In this document: positions 1 to 7,797 of the stretch, in pieces
How positions within the stretch are numbered: position 1 is the stretch's first letter
How the letters are laid out: each line of letters begins with the position of its first letter
Origin: Candidatus Zipacnadia bacterium
Lineage (GTDB): Bacteria; Armatimonadota; Zipacnadia; Zipacnadales; Zipacnadaceae
Direction of reading: 5' to 3'
DNA length: 13,789 nt
Assembly: GCA_029821455.1 (NCBI GenBank)
Contig: JALGTI010000052.1
Location: 1-13,789, forward strand
The notes under the pieces: generated by a model
What the model was told of the DNA's origin: nothing
The model's database searches: none
What the model saw: the letters and a program-made list of their open reading frames with translations, nothing else
Position numbers and translations under genes: made by a program

Positions 1-2
1 CC

Positions 3-137
3 CCCACCGCGCTGAGACAGAGTGCGCAGCTTGATGAAGAATGCTTCCACCACGTTAAGGCCCTGCTAGCGGCTCAGGTGGCCGGCGTCCAGATCCACTT
101 CAAGGTATGGCCAAGCATAGCTTGCCATCTGGTCTGA
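3..137 (+). CDS. Possible C-terminal end of a gene cut by the window edge
   Basis: The frame is open from the left edge to a TGA at 135-137 and encodes about 44 residues ending in ...IACHLV. Its first half is helix-friendly (LRQSAQLDEECF, HHVKALLAAQ). No start codon or diagnostic motif is visible, so no function can be given. It lies on the same strand as the kinase-like gene that follows 152 bases later and could be the tail of an upstream partner. A stretch of 44 open codons at this GC content can also occur by chance, so confidence is low. Confidence 0.25.
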   Translation, partial: PTALRQSAQLDEECFHHVKALLAAQVAGVQIHFKVWPSIACHLV

Positions 138-289
138 ACCTGCTAAGGCAAGCGGGTACTTCGCGGGGATAGGTTGGATTTCCTTTGAGAGAAGCCTATG
201 CCTGCGCTCTAAAGACGCGTGGCGGGTGGCCGATAGATAAGTGAATAAACTCGCCACAGGATACGGAACGACTGCCAGGGGCTACGAGT

Positions 290-1075
290 ATGAATGGAAA
301 GGCAACCAGGCAACACGAACACCTGTCTCTGGTAAGCAGCGGGCAGGGCTGTAGCGGTGTCCGCGCCCAATACGCCCGGCTGATGCACAAGGTGGCCCAC
401 GAACTACGCTCGCCCCTGACGGTCATCCAGATGCAGGCCGAGGCCCTGGCTGCTATGCAGCAGGCGGACTCAGGGCGTCGCGCGGCAGCTATCGTAGTGG
501 AACAGGCGCGGCAGATCGGCCGCCTGCTGGAAGATGCCTTGACGCTGTTTGATGGTGAAATTGACACCGGCAGGCCCGCGCTGGTGGACATCAATATGGC
601 TGCTCTGGAGGCCAGCCGGGAACTCACCCGCCTGGCCAACCAGCGCCGCGCAAATCTGCAAGTCGGGCAGATGAAGCTAGGGGCTGTGGTTGAGGGCAAC
701 GCCGCCGCCCTCGGTCGGGCCCTGAGGGCCTGTATTCAAAGCATGCTGCTGGCTTGCACGGAAGGCAGTTCGTTAGTCGTTGAGGTAATTGACCAGGATG
801 GTGTGGAGGGCAAGATTGCCTCCGATATAGCCGTGGTGGTGCGCAGGCAGGACGTGGCTACAGAGGGCGAGTCGCCTGCTGCTGTCGGCTGGGATCGGTT
901 GCCACTGGAGGCGGCCACCCAGATAGTGACTCAACACGGCGGCACAATTGAGCCGCTGCCTCCCGAGGAAGGCTATGGCATCCGGGTGCGAATGCCGCGT
1001 TACCGCCAGGCCGGTGAGGCGCTCGGGGAGACAAGCGTGGCGGAGGATGAGCAACCCAGACAGATAGCAGTATGA
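290..1075 (+). CDS. Soluble histidine-kinase-like protein with degenerate ATP-binding domain
   Basis: The 261-residue product has a HisKA-like dimerisation/phospho-acceptor region at about residues 28-88, with an H-box HELRSPL that puts the acceptor at His37. The second half (about 131-237) follows the HATPase fold: a G-N-x(3)-L-x(2)-AL helix near 136-145, a hydrophobic strand, and a late QHGGTI motif at 215-220. However, the N-box Asn appears replaced (around Ser151), no DxGxG G1 box is visible, and the usual GxGL before the last helix reads WDRLPLEAA. There is no transmembrane or sensor domain, so the protein is probably cytoplasmic. It could be a pseudokinase, a phosphotransfer scaffold, or an anti-kinase. 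The ATG at 290 has a weak purine-rich site (AGGGG near 277-281). The HD-GYP gene follows 122 bases downstream on the same strand. Membership of the kinase family is fairly certain; activity is doubtful. Confidence 0.85.
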   Translation: MNGKATRQHEHLSLVSSGQGCSGVRAQYARLMHKVAHELRSPLTVIQMQAEALAAMQQADSGRRAAAIVVEQARQIGRLLEDALTLFDGEIDTGRPALVDINMAALEASRELTRLANQRRANLQVGQMKLGAVVEGNAAALGRALRACIQSMLLACTEGSSLVVEVIDQDGVEGKIASDIAVVVRRQDVATEGESPAAVGWDRLPLEAATQIVTQHGGTIEPLPPEEGYGIRVRMPRYRQAGEALGETSVAEDEQPRQIAV

Positions 1076-1097
1076 GTGTCCGGAAGTTGTTGGCGTG

Positions 1098-1141
1098 ACT
1101 CGAGGGACAGCGATCTCCCCCCATCGCTATACTCCTCGAGT
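1098..1141 (+). promoter_or_regulatory. Nested stem-loop/dyad between the kinase-like and HD-GYP genes, with an embedded -10-like box
   Basis: The outer arms ACTCGAGG (1098-1105) and CCTCGAGT (1134-1141) are perfect 8-bp complements. Inside them AGCGAT (1109-1114) pairs with ATCGCT (1123-1128) around an eight-base C-rich loop. No T-run follows, so this is not a standard intrinsic terminator. TATACT at 1128-1133 lies in the right arm, and GGGACA at 1104-1109 is 18 bases upstream, so a sigma-70-type promoter for the HD-GYP gene could overlap the dyad. The two CTCGAG palindromes would then flank it like an operator. The pairing is seen directly; the regulatory role is inferred. Confidence 0.4.
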
Positions 1142-1197
1142 TGCGCCCGTAACGGGGGACATCGAACAGTCACCTATTTATGGGCGGGAGGTAGGGA

Positions 1198-1845
1198 GTG
1201 GGTGAATCACCGATGGACCTACGCACAGTGTTCGCTCACTACCATATCAAAGATGTATGGCAGTGGCGGGCGAAGTATCTGGCTGAGGCGGTTGACGCCA
1301 GGGCTCCAGACACCAGTGGGCATTCGCAGCGAGTGGCATACTGGGCGTGCCGCGTAGCGGCCCAGCTTGGTATGAGCGAGAGCGAGCAAGATGCCATCTA
1401 CATCGCCGGCCTTATCCACGATGTCGGCAAGCTAGTACTTAGCACCGAAATCCTCAGCAAGCCCGGTCCACTGACCGAGGGGGAGTGGACTGAAGTGCGT
1501 ATTCACCCGGTTCGCGGTGCTCAGATCATCGCAGGTATCCCCCAACTGAGCGCGTTAGCGAGTATAGTGCGCCACCACCACGAACGGATGGACGGCACGG
1601 GATATCCGGCTGGCCTGGCTGGTGAAGCGATTCCCCAGGGCGCACGCATTCTGGCCGCCTGTGACGCTTACGATGTAATGACCTCAGGGCGTTTGTACCG
1701 CATTGCGCTACCGCCGGCGGCGGCACAAGCTGAGCTTATGCGGGTCAGTGGCACTCAACTCGACGCTGACTGCGTGGCAGTCTTGCTGGACGTGCTCCGC
1801 CAGGAGGACGACACCGAGTACAGCCTGCTGCGCCGCGCCTCATAA
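1198..1845 (+). CDS. Stand-alone HD-GYP domain phosphodiesterase (probable c-di-GMP hydrolase)
   Basis: HD-GYP proteins hydrolyse cyclic di-GMP (some act on related dinucleotides) using a bi- or trinuclear metal centre. The 215-residue product keeps the full signature: first His42 (GHSQRV), HDVGK at 74-78, His103 (RIHP), HHHER at 126-130 followed by DGTGYP at 132-137, and the late metal Asp156 (CDAYDVMTS). About 35 residues precede the domain and there is no receiver, GAF or membrane segment, so the input signal must come from elsewhere. The kinase-like neighbour is the obvious candidate. I chose GTG 1198 because GGGAGGT (1186-1192) ends five bases before it; an in-frame ATG lies at 1213. The complete motif set argues for an active enzyme. 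The substrate is inferred from the family. Confidence 0.93.
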   Translation: MGESPMDLRTVFAHYHIKDVWQWRAKYLAEAVDARAPDTSGHSQRVAYWACRVAAQLGMSESEQDAIYIAGLIHDVGKLVLSTEILSKPGPLTEGEWTEVRIHPVRGAQIIAGIPQLSALASIVRHHHERMDGTGYPAGLAGEAIPQGARILAACDAYDVMTSGRLYRIALPPAAAQAELMRVSGTQLDADCVAVLLDVLRQEDDTEYSLLRRAS

Positions 1846-1870
1846 GCCCCAGGTTCATTTTCATCCCTGA

Positions 1871-1899
1871 TTGCTGCCTTGTCACCTCGATGCTATACT
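1871..1899 (+). promoter_or_regulatory. Candidate extended -10 promoter for the large exported-protein gene
   Basis: TTGCTG (1871-1876), a 17-base spacer and TGCTATACT (1891-1899) give a weak -35 with an extended -10 that matches TATAAT at five of six bases. Initiation near 1906 would leave an untranslated leader of about 220 bases before ATG 2124. The leader contains the small inverted repeat TACCC/GGGTA around 1929-1941 but no riboswitch class I recognise. The 8-mer GCTATACT also occurs in front of the HD-GYP gene. This is a by-eye prediction. Confidence 0.35.
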
Positions 1900-2123
1900 A
1901 CCCATGATCAGCATTCACTTCGGGCCCTACCCGCCGGGTATGGCTTTGGTATGCAGGCGTCTACTGGCAATCGCAACGGACAAATCTAGGTGTTTTCTTG
2001 TGTCAATCTGCAGATAGCACTTGAAGGAATACGGTTATTTCTGTATGATAACAAGGTCAAAAGCGTTTCTTGGCGAATTATATGTCAAGGCGCAGGTGGC
2101 GAAGGAAGGGAGACTGGTCCCCG

Positions 2124-5100
2124 ATGCATAGAAGGCTTCCCCTTACGACGTGGGTATCGGCCATAGGCATATTGGCACTGGCATTCGCATTGCTGCTCTC
2201 CACATCGTATGCCACACATGCCGAATCGTGGCAGGACTACATCGTAGGCACGCACTGGTACAATGGCAAGCTGGTGTATGAGGTGATTGTGCCAGGGCGT
2301 CCACCGGATGACTTCCGCGCCCCTGTCGTTATGCTGCCAGCCGGTGATCAGGCGGGCACAACCGTGCTTCCCGGTGTGCCGGCACTGGACTGGTGCTATG
2401 GCTGTTCGGCGACCTCCGCCGCAATGATGTTTGGCTACTCCGACAACCCGACCCAGGGCTACACAAATATGTACGCCGGCCCCACCAACGGCGGCCTGTT
2501 CCCGCTCAACAACTCTGTGTGGGGCTCTGGCGAGTGCCCCTTGAGCGCGACACATATGGGCTACGACGGTTTGACGACCCATGGTCACGTTGATGACTAC
2601 TGGATAGACTATGGCCAGCCGGGCCCTGACCCGTATGTGATAAATGGCTGGACCGAGCACACACACGCCGATTGTACCGCTGATTTTATGGGGACCAACC
2701 AGTGGAAGTACCAGTGTACCGACGGCGCCACCTACTTCTTCTTCAACACTGATGGCTCGCCCCTCTATGATTATCCTGATACGGGTGGCTATCGGGACGG
2801 CTGTCACGGCATGCGGCTGTTTGTCGAGTCGCGTGGCTACACGGTGCTGGAGAACTTCACCCAGTTGATAATGGGCTACGGTGGTAACACACAAGGTTAT
2901 ACGTTTAGTGACTTCCAGAATGATATTGACGCCGGCCGTCCGGTAATGATCCAGGTTGCAGGCCATTCCATGCTGGGCTTTGGCTATGACACAGTCACCA
3001 ACGCAGTCTACATACACGATACCTGGGATTACTCTGATCACCAGATGACGTGGGGCGCCGACTACTATGGAATGGAGCACTACGGCGTCACAGTGGTGCG
3101 CATGGCGCCTGCAATTGTGCCGGCTCTGCCAGATATGTTGATCCGTATCGCGGGAGAGACCAGCTACACCGGTGATGACATCTACAACACCACCGGCGCC
3201 GGCCAGACCAAGTCACAGAGTGTGGGCATGGGCGAGACGGCCATCTATGAGCTGCAGTTGGAGAACGATGGTGTCTTCGCTGACACATTTACTATCACCG
3301 GCCCGGCGGGAGGGACCGGGTGGACGGTGACGTATTACAACGCACACACGGGCGGCACTGATATTACCGCCGCTGTCACCGGCGCCGGCTGGACCACCCC
3401 TTCGATCGCTCCGGGGTCTTCCATTGATCTCCGGGTTGAGATGTCGCCGGATGGCAGTGCCCCGAATGGTGTTGCGGAGGATGTGCTGGTGACCGCCACC
3501 TCCGATAGCTATGCTATGCCCCCTGACGCGGTCAAGGCCTCTACCACCCGCTTTGACCCATATTTGGTGGATGTGCTGGTGCGCAATGCCGGAGAGACCA
3601 GTTACGCCGGCGATAACGTGTACAACACCGATGGCACCGGCCAGACCAAAGCACAGACGGTGGGCTCGGCGGTGCCAGCCATTTACGAGATGGAGATCCA
3701 GAATGATGGTGCCACTAGTGACCGCTTCATAATCACCGGCCCGGCGGGTGGCTCTGGCTGGACCGTAAGGTACTACTCAGCCCATGCTAGCGGCACCAAC
3801 ATCACCAGCGAAGTCACCGGTGCTGGAAAGACGACCGGTTACGTGGCCGGCGGCGGCTCGTTCGAACTCCGGGTCGAAGTGATGCCGGATGCCAGCGTGC
3901 CGGTCTCTGCCACGAAAGTGCTGCTGATCACTACTACTTCTGTTGGTGATAGTAACTGCTCCGACACTGCAAAAACGGTTACCATCAAGGCGGCTGAGTA
4001 CCAGCCAGATATGCTGGTCCGCAATTCCGGGGAGACTAGCTATACTGGTGATGACGTGCACAACACCACTGGCAATGGTCAGGCGAAGGCGCAAACGGTG
4101 GCGGCGAGCCAGACGGCTGTGTATGAACTCAAGATTCAGAACGATGGGAATGTTTCTGATAGCTTCACCATCACGGGCCCGGCCGGCGGATCTGGATGGA
4201 CGGTCACCTACTACAACGCCCTCAGTGGCGGCAGTGACATCACGGCTCAGATCACCGGCGCCGGTTGGGGAAGCGGGTCGCTGGCCGCTGGAGCTTCCAA
4301 GGTGTTCCGGGTCGAAGTGAGCCCAGACGGCACTGTGCCCGACCAGGGGACGAAAAGCCTCCTGATCAACGCGACCTCCGACACCGATACTGGCAAGTCT
4401 GACGCGGTCAAGACTGCAACTACCAAAGCTACGGTCTATCAGGCGGATATGCTAGTGCGCAATCACGGCGATCCGAGCTACATCGGCGATGCCATCTACA
4501 ACAACGACGGAACCAACCAGACCGCGTCGCAGACCGCCGGATCGCCGGTTACCTATGACCTGAAGATCGAGAACGATGGCAACACCTCTGACACCTTCAC
4601 CATTACTGGCACCGCTGGCACTACGAACTGGACCGTGACGTACTACGATGCCCTCAGCGGCGGTACTGACATCACTAGCCAGGTCACCGGCGCCGGCTGG
4701 GGGAGTGGCTCTCTGGCGGCCGGAGCATCCGTTCAGTTCCGGGTTGTCGTGGATCCAGCTACTGCCGTGCCTGGCAATGAGACGTTCAATGTGCTAGTTA
4801 CCGGCACATCGGATACGGACGGGGCCAAGACCGACACGGTCAAGACGGTGACCACCAAGGCCGATGTCTATCAGCCGGATATGTTGGTCCGCAATAGCGG
4901 GCAGACCACTTACGTCGGAGATGACATCTACAACAACGATGGCACCGGTCAGACCAAGTCGCAGACGACGACCTCACCCGTTGTGTATGAACTGAAGTTG
5001 GAGAATGACGGCAATGCCTCTGACACCTTCACCGTCACGGGCACCGCCGGCGGGTCGGGCTGGACGGTGACCTATTACAGCGCCCTCACCGGTGGCACCG

Positions 5101-7394
5101 ACATCACCAGCCAGGTGACGGGCACGGGCTGGGCAACCGCCAGCCTGGCGCCCGGGGCTTCACTTGAGTTGCGGGTGGTCGTTGACCCGGATGCCAGTGT
5201 GTCCGGTGGCGCGGTCAAGAACGTGCTGGTGACCGCCACTTCGGATACCAACAACGCCAAGTCTGATACGGTCAAGACGGTGACGACCAAGACCGCCGTG
5301 TATCAGCCAGATATGCTGGTCCGGAATGCAGGAGAGACTACCCACGTTGGCGATGGCATATACAACGGCGATGGGAGCGGGCAGACCAAGTGGCAGCCGG
5401 TGAACCCGGGCGTGACGGCTACCTACGAGTTGAAGGTGGAAAACGATGGCAACGCCTCTGACAGCTTCCTCATAACAGGCACGGCCGGTGGGGCCGGCTG
5501 GACCGTCAAGTACTACGATAAGCTGACCGGTGGCGCAAACATCACCCTCCTGGTAACCGGTCCCGGATGGCCAACGCCTGTCCTGGCACCGGGGGCGTTT
5601 GCTGAGTTCCGAGTCGAAGTGAAGCCAGGCGGGAGTGTGGCTGGCAATATTACGAAGGACCGGCTGATAACCGCCACCTCCGTCACCGATGGCCTCACTT
5701 CTGACACGGTGAAGGCTTCCACTACCACCACCGCGACATATCAGCCGGACATGATGATCCGCAACGCCGGCACACCCGGCTTCAACGGCGATGACGTGTA
5801 CAACAACGATGGAACCGGGCAGGCTGTGGCCCGCACCGTGGACGCGGGTGTGGCTGCCAAGTACATACTCAAGCTGCAGAACGACGGGAACGCTACCGAT
5901 ACCTTTGTCATCACAGGGCCTGTGGCCCCCGCTGGCTGGACCGTAGCCTACTACGACGCAGATGTCGGTGGCACCGACATCACGGCCCAGGTCACGGGGG
6001 CAGGATGGACCACGCCTGCCCTCGCGCGCTACGCTTCGCTTCGTATGCGTGTCGAAGCGACCCCCAATGCCGGCGTCGCGGGAATCAAGGACCTTGAGGT
6101 GCTGGTCTCCGCTACATCCGTGGGCGATAGTGCCAAGTCGGACACGGTAAAGGCGACCACTACACTTACACCTACCACCTTCGCCAGGAACTACACGGCT
6201 GGTGTATGGCTCATCGGCATTCCGGCAGAGCCGGTCAATCCAAGCGCTGCTGCAGTGGTCGGCACCACCCAGGTGGCTAGCTTCAACGCTGCCACACAGA
6301 CATACGACTACTTCTCGACCACCCCATTTGATCTGACCCCAGGGATGGGCTGCTGGGTGCAGTACGTGGCAAACCACTTGCTCAGCTTCGATGGCCATCT
6401 GCCCCCCTGGCCCGTCACCCGGCCGGTCTTGATTGGCTGGAACCTGCTGGCCAACCCGGGCACAGGTACTCTGGCCTGGTCGAACGTAGCCGCCACTGGC
6501 AGTGTAGCGGCATTTGGGTGGCGGCAAAACGCGGCCGGCACAGGCTATGAGCTGGTGTCGAATCTACCCGGCTTGAATACCAACCAGGACATTGGCCCTT
6601 GGAAGGGCTTCTGGCTGGAGGCGTACGAGAACTGTCAGGTGACATTGGGCGGCATCGGCGGCTCTGCTGTGGCCGCCCAACAAGATGTCATCGCATGGGC
6701 GACGCAGCTCTGCGCCCGAGCTGGCGGCGCGGTAGATGATGATAACTACATCGGGGTGGCGCAGACGGCGGCTGCAATCGTCGCTTCCAATCCGCCACCG
6801 ATTGCCGACGGTTATGTGGACCTGTATGTGGCAGAGGTTAATGGCGCACGCAACGCCGTGAGTCTGATCGGCGCTGGCGGGAAGACAACGTGGGATCTTG
6901 TAGCGGAAACAGACCTACCCGACACCCGCGTAGACGTTCTCTTCCCCGATCTATCCGCTGTCGCCAGCGATCTCGCGGTAGTGATGACGGACCTGGAGAG
7001 CGGCCGGACCGTGAATATGCGTACCGCGCGGGGTTACAGCTTCACCTCAGGAGCAGACGGTGCCAGGCGTCGTCTGCAGGTCGAAGTCAAACCTCGCAGG
7101 CAGGTAGCCGCGATCCTGACGAATATCACTGCACAAGCTGCCGCAGGCGGCACACAGATCGTCTACACGCTGTCGGCGGCTGCGGATGTGCAGATGCAGG
7201 TGCTCAACATCGCCGGCCGCGTGGTCGCGAGGATACCGGGCGGGTATCAGAATGCAGGGACCCACACAGCGATGTGGCCGGGGCGCAGCCTGAGTGGGAG
7301 CAAGATCCCGGCTGGACAGTATCTGATTTCGGTTCTCTGCTCGTCCGAAGATGGCACCCAGACTACGCGCATTCTGCCTGTGCACGTACGATGA
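2124..7394 (+). CDS. Large exported C39-like peptidase with seven NEW3-like repeats and FlgD-type Ig-like C-terminus
   Basis: Starting at ATG 2124 the product has 1756 residues. I chose this start because AGGGAG (2107-2112) precedes it by 11 bases and it gives a clean signal peptide (basic MHRR, hydrophobic core, cleavage after ATHA near residue 33). In-frame TTG 2070 and ATG 2082 would add up to 18 Arg-rich residues. Domains in order: a papain-like C39-type peptidase domain (about residues 80-330) with candidate catalytic Cys94 in YGCSATSAAM (codon 2403-2405), His281 in GHSMLGFGYD (2964-2966) and Asp299 in YIHDTWD (3018-3020); seven modules of 144-146 residues (nt 3129 to about 6170); a Trp/Gly-rich domain (GWNLLANP, nt about 6180-6670); a beta-rich domain (about 6690-7100); and a FlgD-like Ig-like end (about 7147-7391). 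It is probably secreted or held on the cell surface. No anchor or sorting signal is obvious. The lipoprotein gene follows at 37 bases. Substrate and role are unknown; the modules suggest a stalk or adhesive function. Confidence 0.92.
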   Translation: MHRRLPLTTWVSAIGILALAFALLLSTSYATHAESWQDYIVGTHWYNGKLVYEVIVPGRPPDDFRAPVVMLPAGDQAGTTVLPGVPALDWCYGCSATSAAMMFGYSDNPTQGYTNMYAGPTNGGLFPLNNSVWGSGECPLSATHMGYDGLTTHGHVDDYWIDYGQPGPDPYVINGWTEHTHADCTADFMGTNQWKYQCTDGATYFFFNTDGSPLYDYPDTGGYRDGCHGMRLFVESRGYTVLENFTQLIMGYGGNTQGYTFSDFQNDIDAGRPVMIQVAGHSMLGFGYDTVTNAVYIHDTWDYSDHQMTWGADYYGMEHYGVTVVRMAPAIVPALPDMLIRIAGETSYTGDDIYNTTGAGQTKSQSVGMGETAIYELQLENDGVFADTFTITGPAGGTGWTVTYYNAHTGGTDITAAVTGAGWTTPSIAPGSSIDLRVEMSPDGSAPNGVAEDVLVTATSDSYAMPPDAVKASTTRFDPYLVDVLVRNAGETSYAGDNVYNTDGTGQTKAQTVGSAVPAIYEMEIQNDGATSDRFIITGPAGGSGWTVRYYSAHASGTNITSEVTGAGKTTGYVAGGGSFELRVEVMPDASVPVSATKVLLITTTSVGDSNCSDTAKTVTIKAAEYQPDMLVRNSGETSYTGDDVHNTTGNGQAKAQTVAASQTAVYELKIQNDGNVSDSFTITGPAGGSGWTVTYYNALSGGSDITAQITGAGWGSGSLAAGASKVFRVEVSPDGTVPDQGTKSLLINATSDTDTGKSDAVKTATTKATVYQADMLVRNHGDPSYIGDAIYNNDGTNQTASQTAGSPVTYDLKIENDGNTSDTFTITGTAGTTNWTVTYYDALSGGTDITSQVTGAGWGSGSLAAGASVQFRVVVDPATAVPGNETFNVLVTGTSDTDGAKTDTVKTVTTKADVYQPDMLVRNSGQTTYVGDDIYNNDGTGQTKSQTTTSPVVYELKLENDGNASDTFTVTGTAGGSGWTVTYYSALTGGTDITSQVTGTGWATASLAPGASLELRVVVDPDASVSGGAVKNVLVTATSDTNNAKSDTVKTVTTKTAVYQPDMLVRNAGETTHVGDGIYNGDGSGQTKWQPVNPGVTATYELKVENDGNASDSFLITGTAGGAGWTVKYYDKLTGGANITLLVTGPGWPTPVLAPGAFAEFRVEVKPGGSVAGNITKDRLITATSVTDGLTSDTVKASTTTTATYQPDMMIRNAGTPGFNGDDVYNNDGTGQAVARTVDAGVAAKYILKLQNDGNATDTFVITGPVAPAGWTVAYYDADVGGTDITAQVTGAGWTTPALARYASLRMRVEATPNAGVAGIKDLEVLVSATSVGDSAKSDTVKATTTLTPTTFARNYTAGVWLIGIPAEPVNPSAAAVVGTTQVASFNAATQTYDYFSTTPFDLTPGMGCWVQYVANHLLSFDGHLPPWPVTRPVLIGWNLLANPGTGTLAWSNVAATGSVAAFGWRQNAAGTGYELVSNLPGLNTNQDIGPWKGFWLEAYENCQVTLGGIGGSAVAAQQDVIAWATQLCARAGGAVDDDNYIGVAQTAAAIVASNPPPIADGYVDLYVAEVNGARNAVSLIGAGGKTTWDLVAETDLPDTRVDVLFPDLSAVASDLAVVMTDLESGRTVNMRTARGYSFTSGADGARRRLQVEVKPRRQVAAILTNITAQAAAGGTQIVYTLSAAADVQMQVLNIAGRVVARIPGGYQNAGTHTAMWPGRSLSGSKIPAGQYLISVLCSSEDGTQTTRILPVHVR
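3129..6170 (+). repeat. Seven in-frame tandem modules of 438 or 432 nt within the large exported-protein gene
   Basis: Modules begin at about 3129, 3567, 4005, 4443, 4875, 5307 and 5745, so the periods are 438, 438, 438, 432, 432 and 438 nt. Each opens with a version of PDMLVRN-GETSYxGDD-YN-DGTGQT, continues through YELKxENDGNxSDTF and GWTVTYY, then DITxxVTGxGW, and ends with an xVxPD...LVTATSD...SDTVK-TT strand pair. The pattern resembles NEW3/CARDB-like or DUF11-like beta-sandwich modules. The strictly conserved Asp/Asn/Gly-rich loop near each start could bind Ca2+, which is an inference. Modules 3 to 6 look most alike; modules 1, 2 and 7 diverge more. Confidence 0.95.
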
Positions 7395-7431
7395 AGTCTG
7401 CATTCCGTCGCCCATTGAGGGGGAGGATTAT

Positions 7432-7797
7432 ATGAAACTGCAACTCAAGCTGCTAGGCGCTATGCTGCTGATCCTGTCGGGTGTCATAATGACGGGATGT
7501 GGTGGTGGCGAGACGGTTGTCGCAAAGGGGACCGTGAATGGACGGGTAGTAAGTGCCGAAGGTGGGGCGGGTATTGCCGGGGCGGGCGTCATCGTCGGTG
7601 GCAAGCCCGGTGTGACTGATCCGGCCGGGTATTATGCGATTACACACGTGCCACTGGGTCCGCAGGCCGTGGTGGTCACGGCCGCCGGATACACCCAGCC
7701 GGGCGGCCCGGTCCTGGTGCAAATCAATCCCGGTGACAACTATATACCCAACATCGTTCTGGTACCAACGGGCGGAGAGCCTCCCGATGAACCATGA
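7432..7797 (+). CDS. Small lipoprotein with carboxypeptidase-regulatory-like domain
   Basis: The 121-residue product starts at ATG 7432, with GGAGG (7422-7426) five bases upstream. Codons further up in this frame overlap the previous gene and are unlikely to be used. Residues 1-22 form a lipoprotein signal (MKLQLK, then a hydrophobic stretch), and MTGC places the lipidated Cys at 23. Met at -3 is slightly unusual for a lipobox. After a GGG linker, residues about 34-115 fit a CarboxypepD_reg-like beta-sandwich: VNGRVVSAEGG, AGVIVGG, TDPAGYYAI, then VVVTAAGY. The domain has no enzymatic residues and is normally a structural or adhesive fold. The gene lies 37 bases after the large peptidase-repeat gene and is probably cotranscribed, so it may help hold that protein at the envelope (inferred). 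Confidence 0.85.
   Translation: MKLQLKLLGAMLLILSGVIMTGCGGGETVVAKGTVNGRVVSAEGGAGIAGAGVIVGGKPGVTDPAGYYAITHVPLGPQAVVVTAAGYTQPGGPVLVQINPGDNYIPNIVLVPTGGEPPDEP

Noticed and set aside
1900..2123. Possible c-di-GMP (GEMM-type) riboswitch in the leader of the large gene
   Set aside because: The HD-GYP neighbour made this attractive, but I could not find the conserved GEMM core or its paired helices; only a five-base inverted repeat is visible.
2085..3080. 331-codon open frame on the minus strand, opposite the peptidase domain
   Set aside because: It is antisense to a clearly coding region with recognisable domains, has no ribosome site or protein-like pattern, and is explained by codon bias of the plus-strand gene.
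3129..6170. Tandem repeats considered as CRISPR or a DNA satellite
   Set aside because: The unit is 432-438 nt, multiple of three, in frame, and encodes conserved protein modules.
5160..6527. 455-codon open frame on the minus strand, opposite modules 5-7
   Set aside because: It mirrors the repeat array of the plus-strand gene; its internal repeats are only the antisense of the modules.
7147..7391. C-terminal Ig-like domain of the large protein as a type IX secretion sorting signal
   Set aside because: The fold type is similar, but nothing else in the window suggests Bacteroidota, and FlgD-type Ig domains occur in other phyla without that system.
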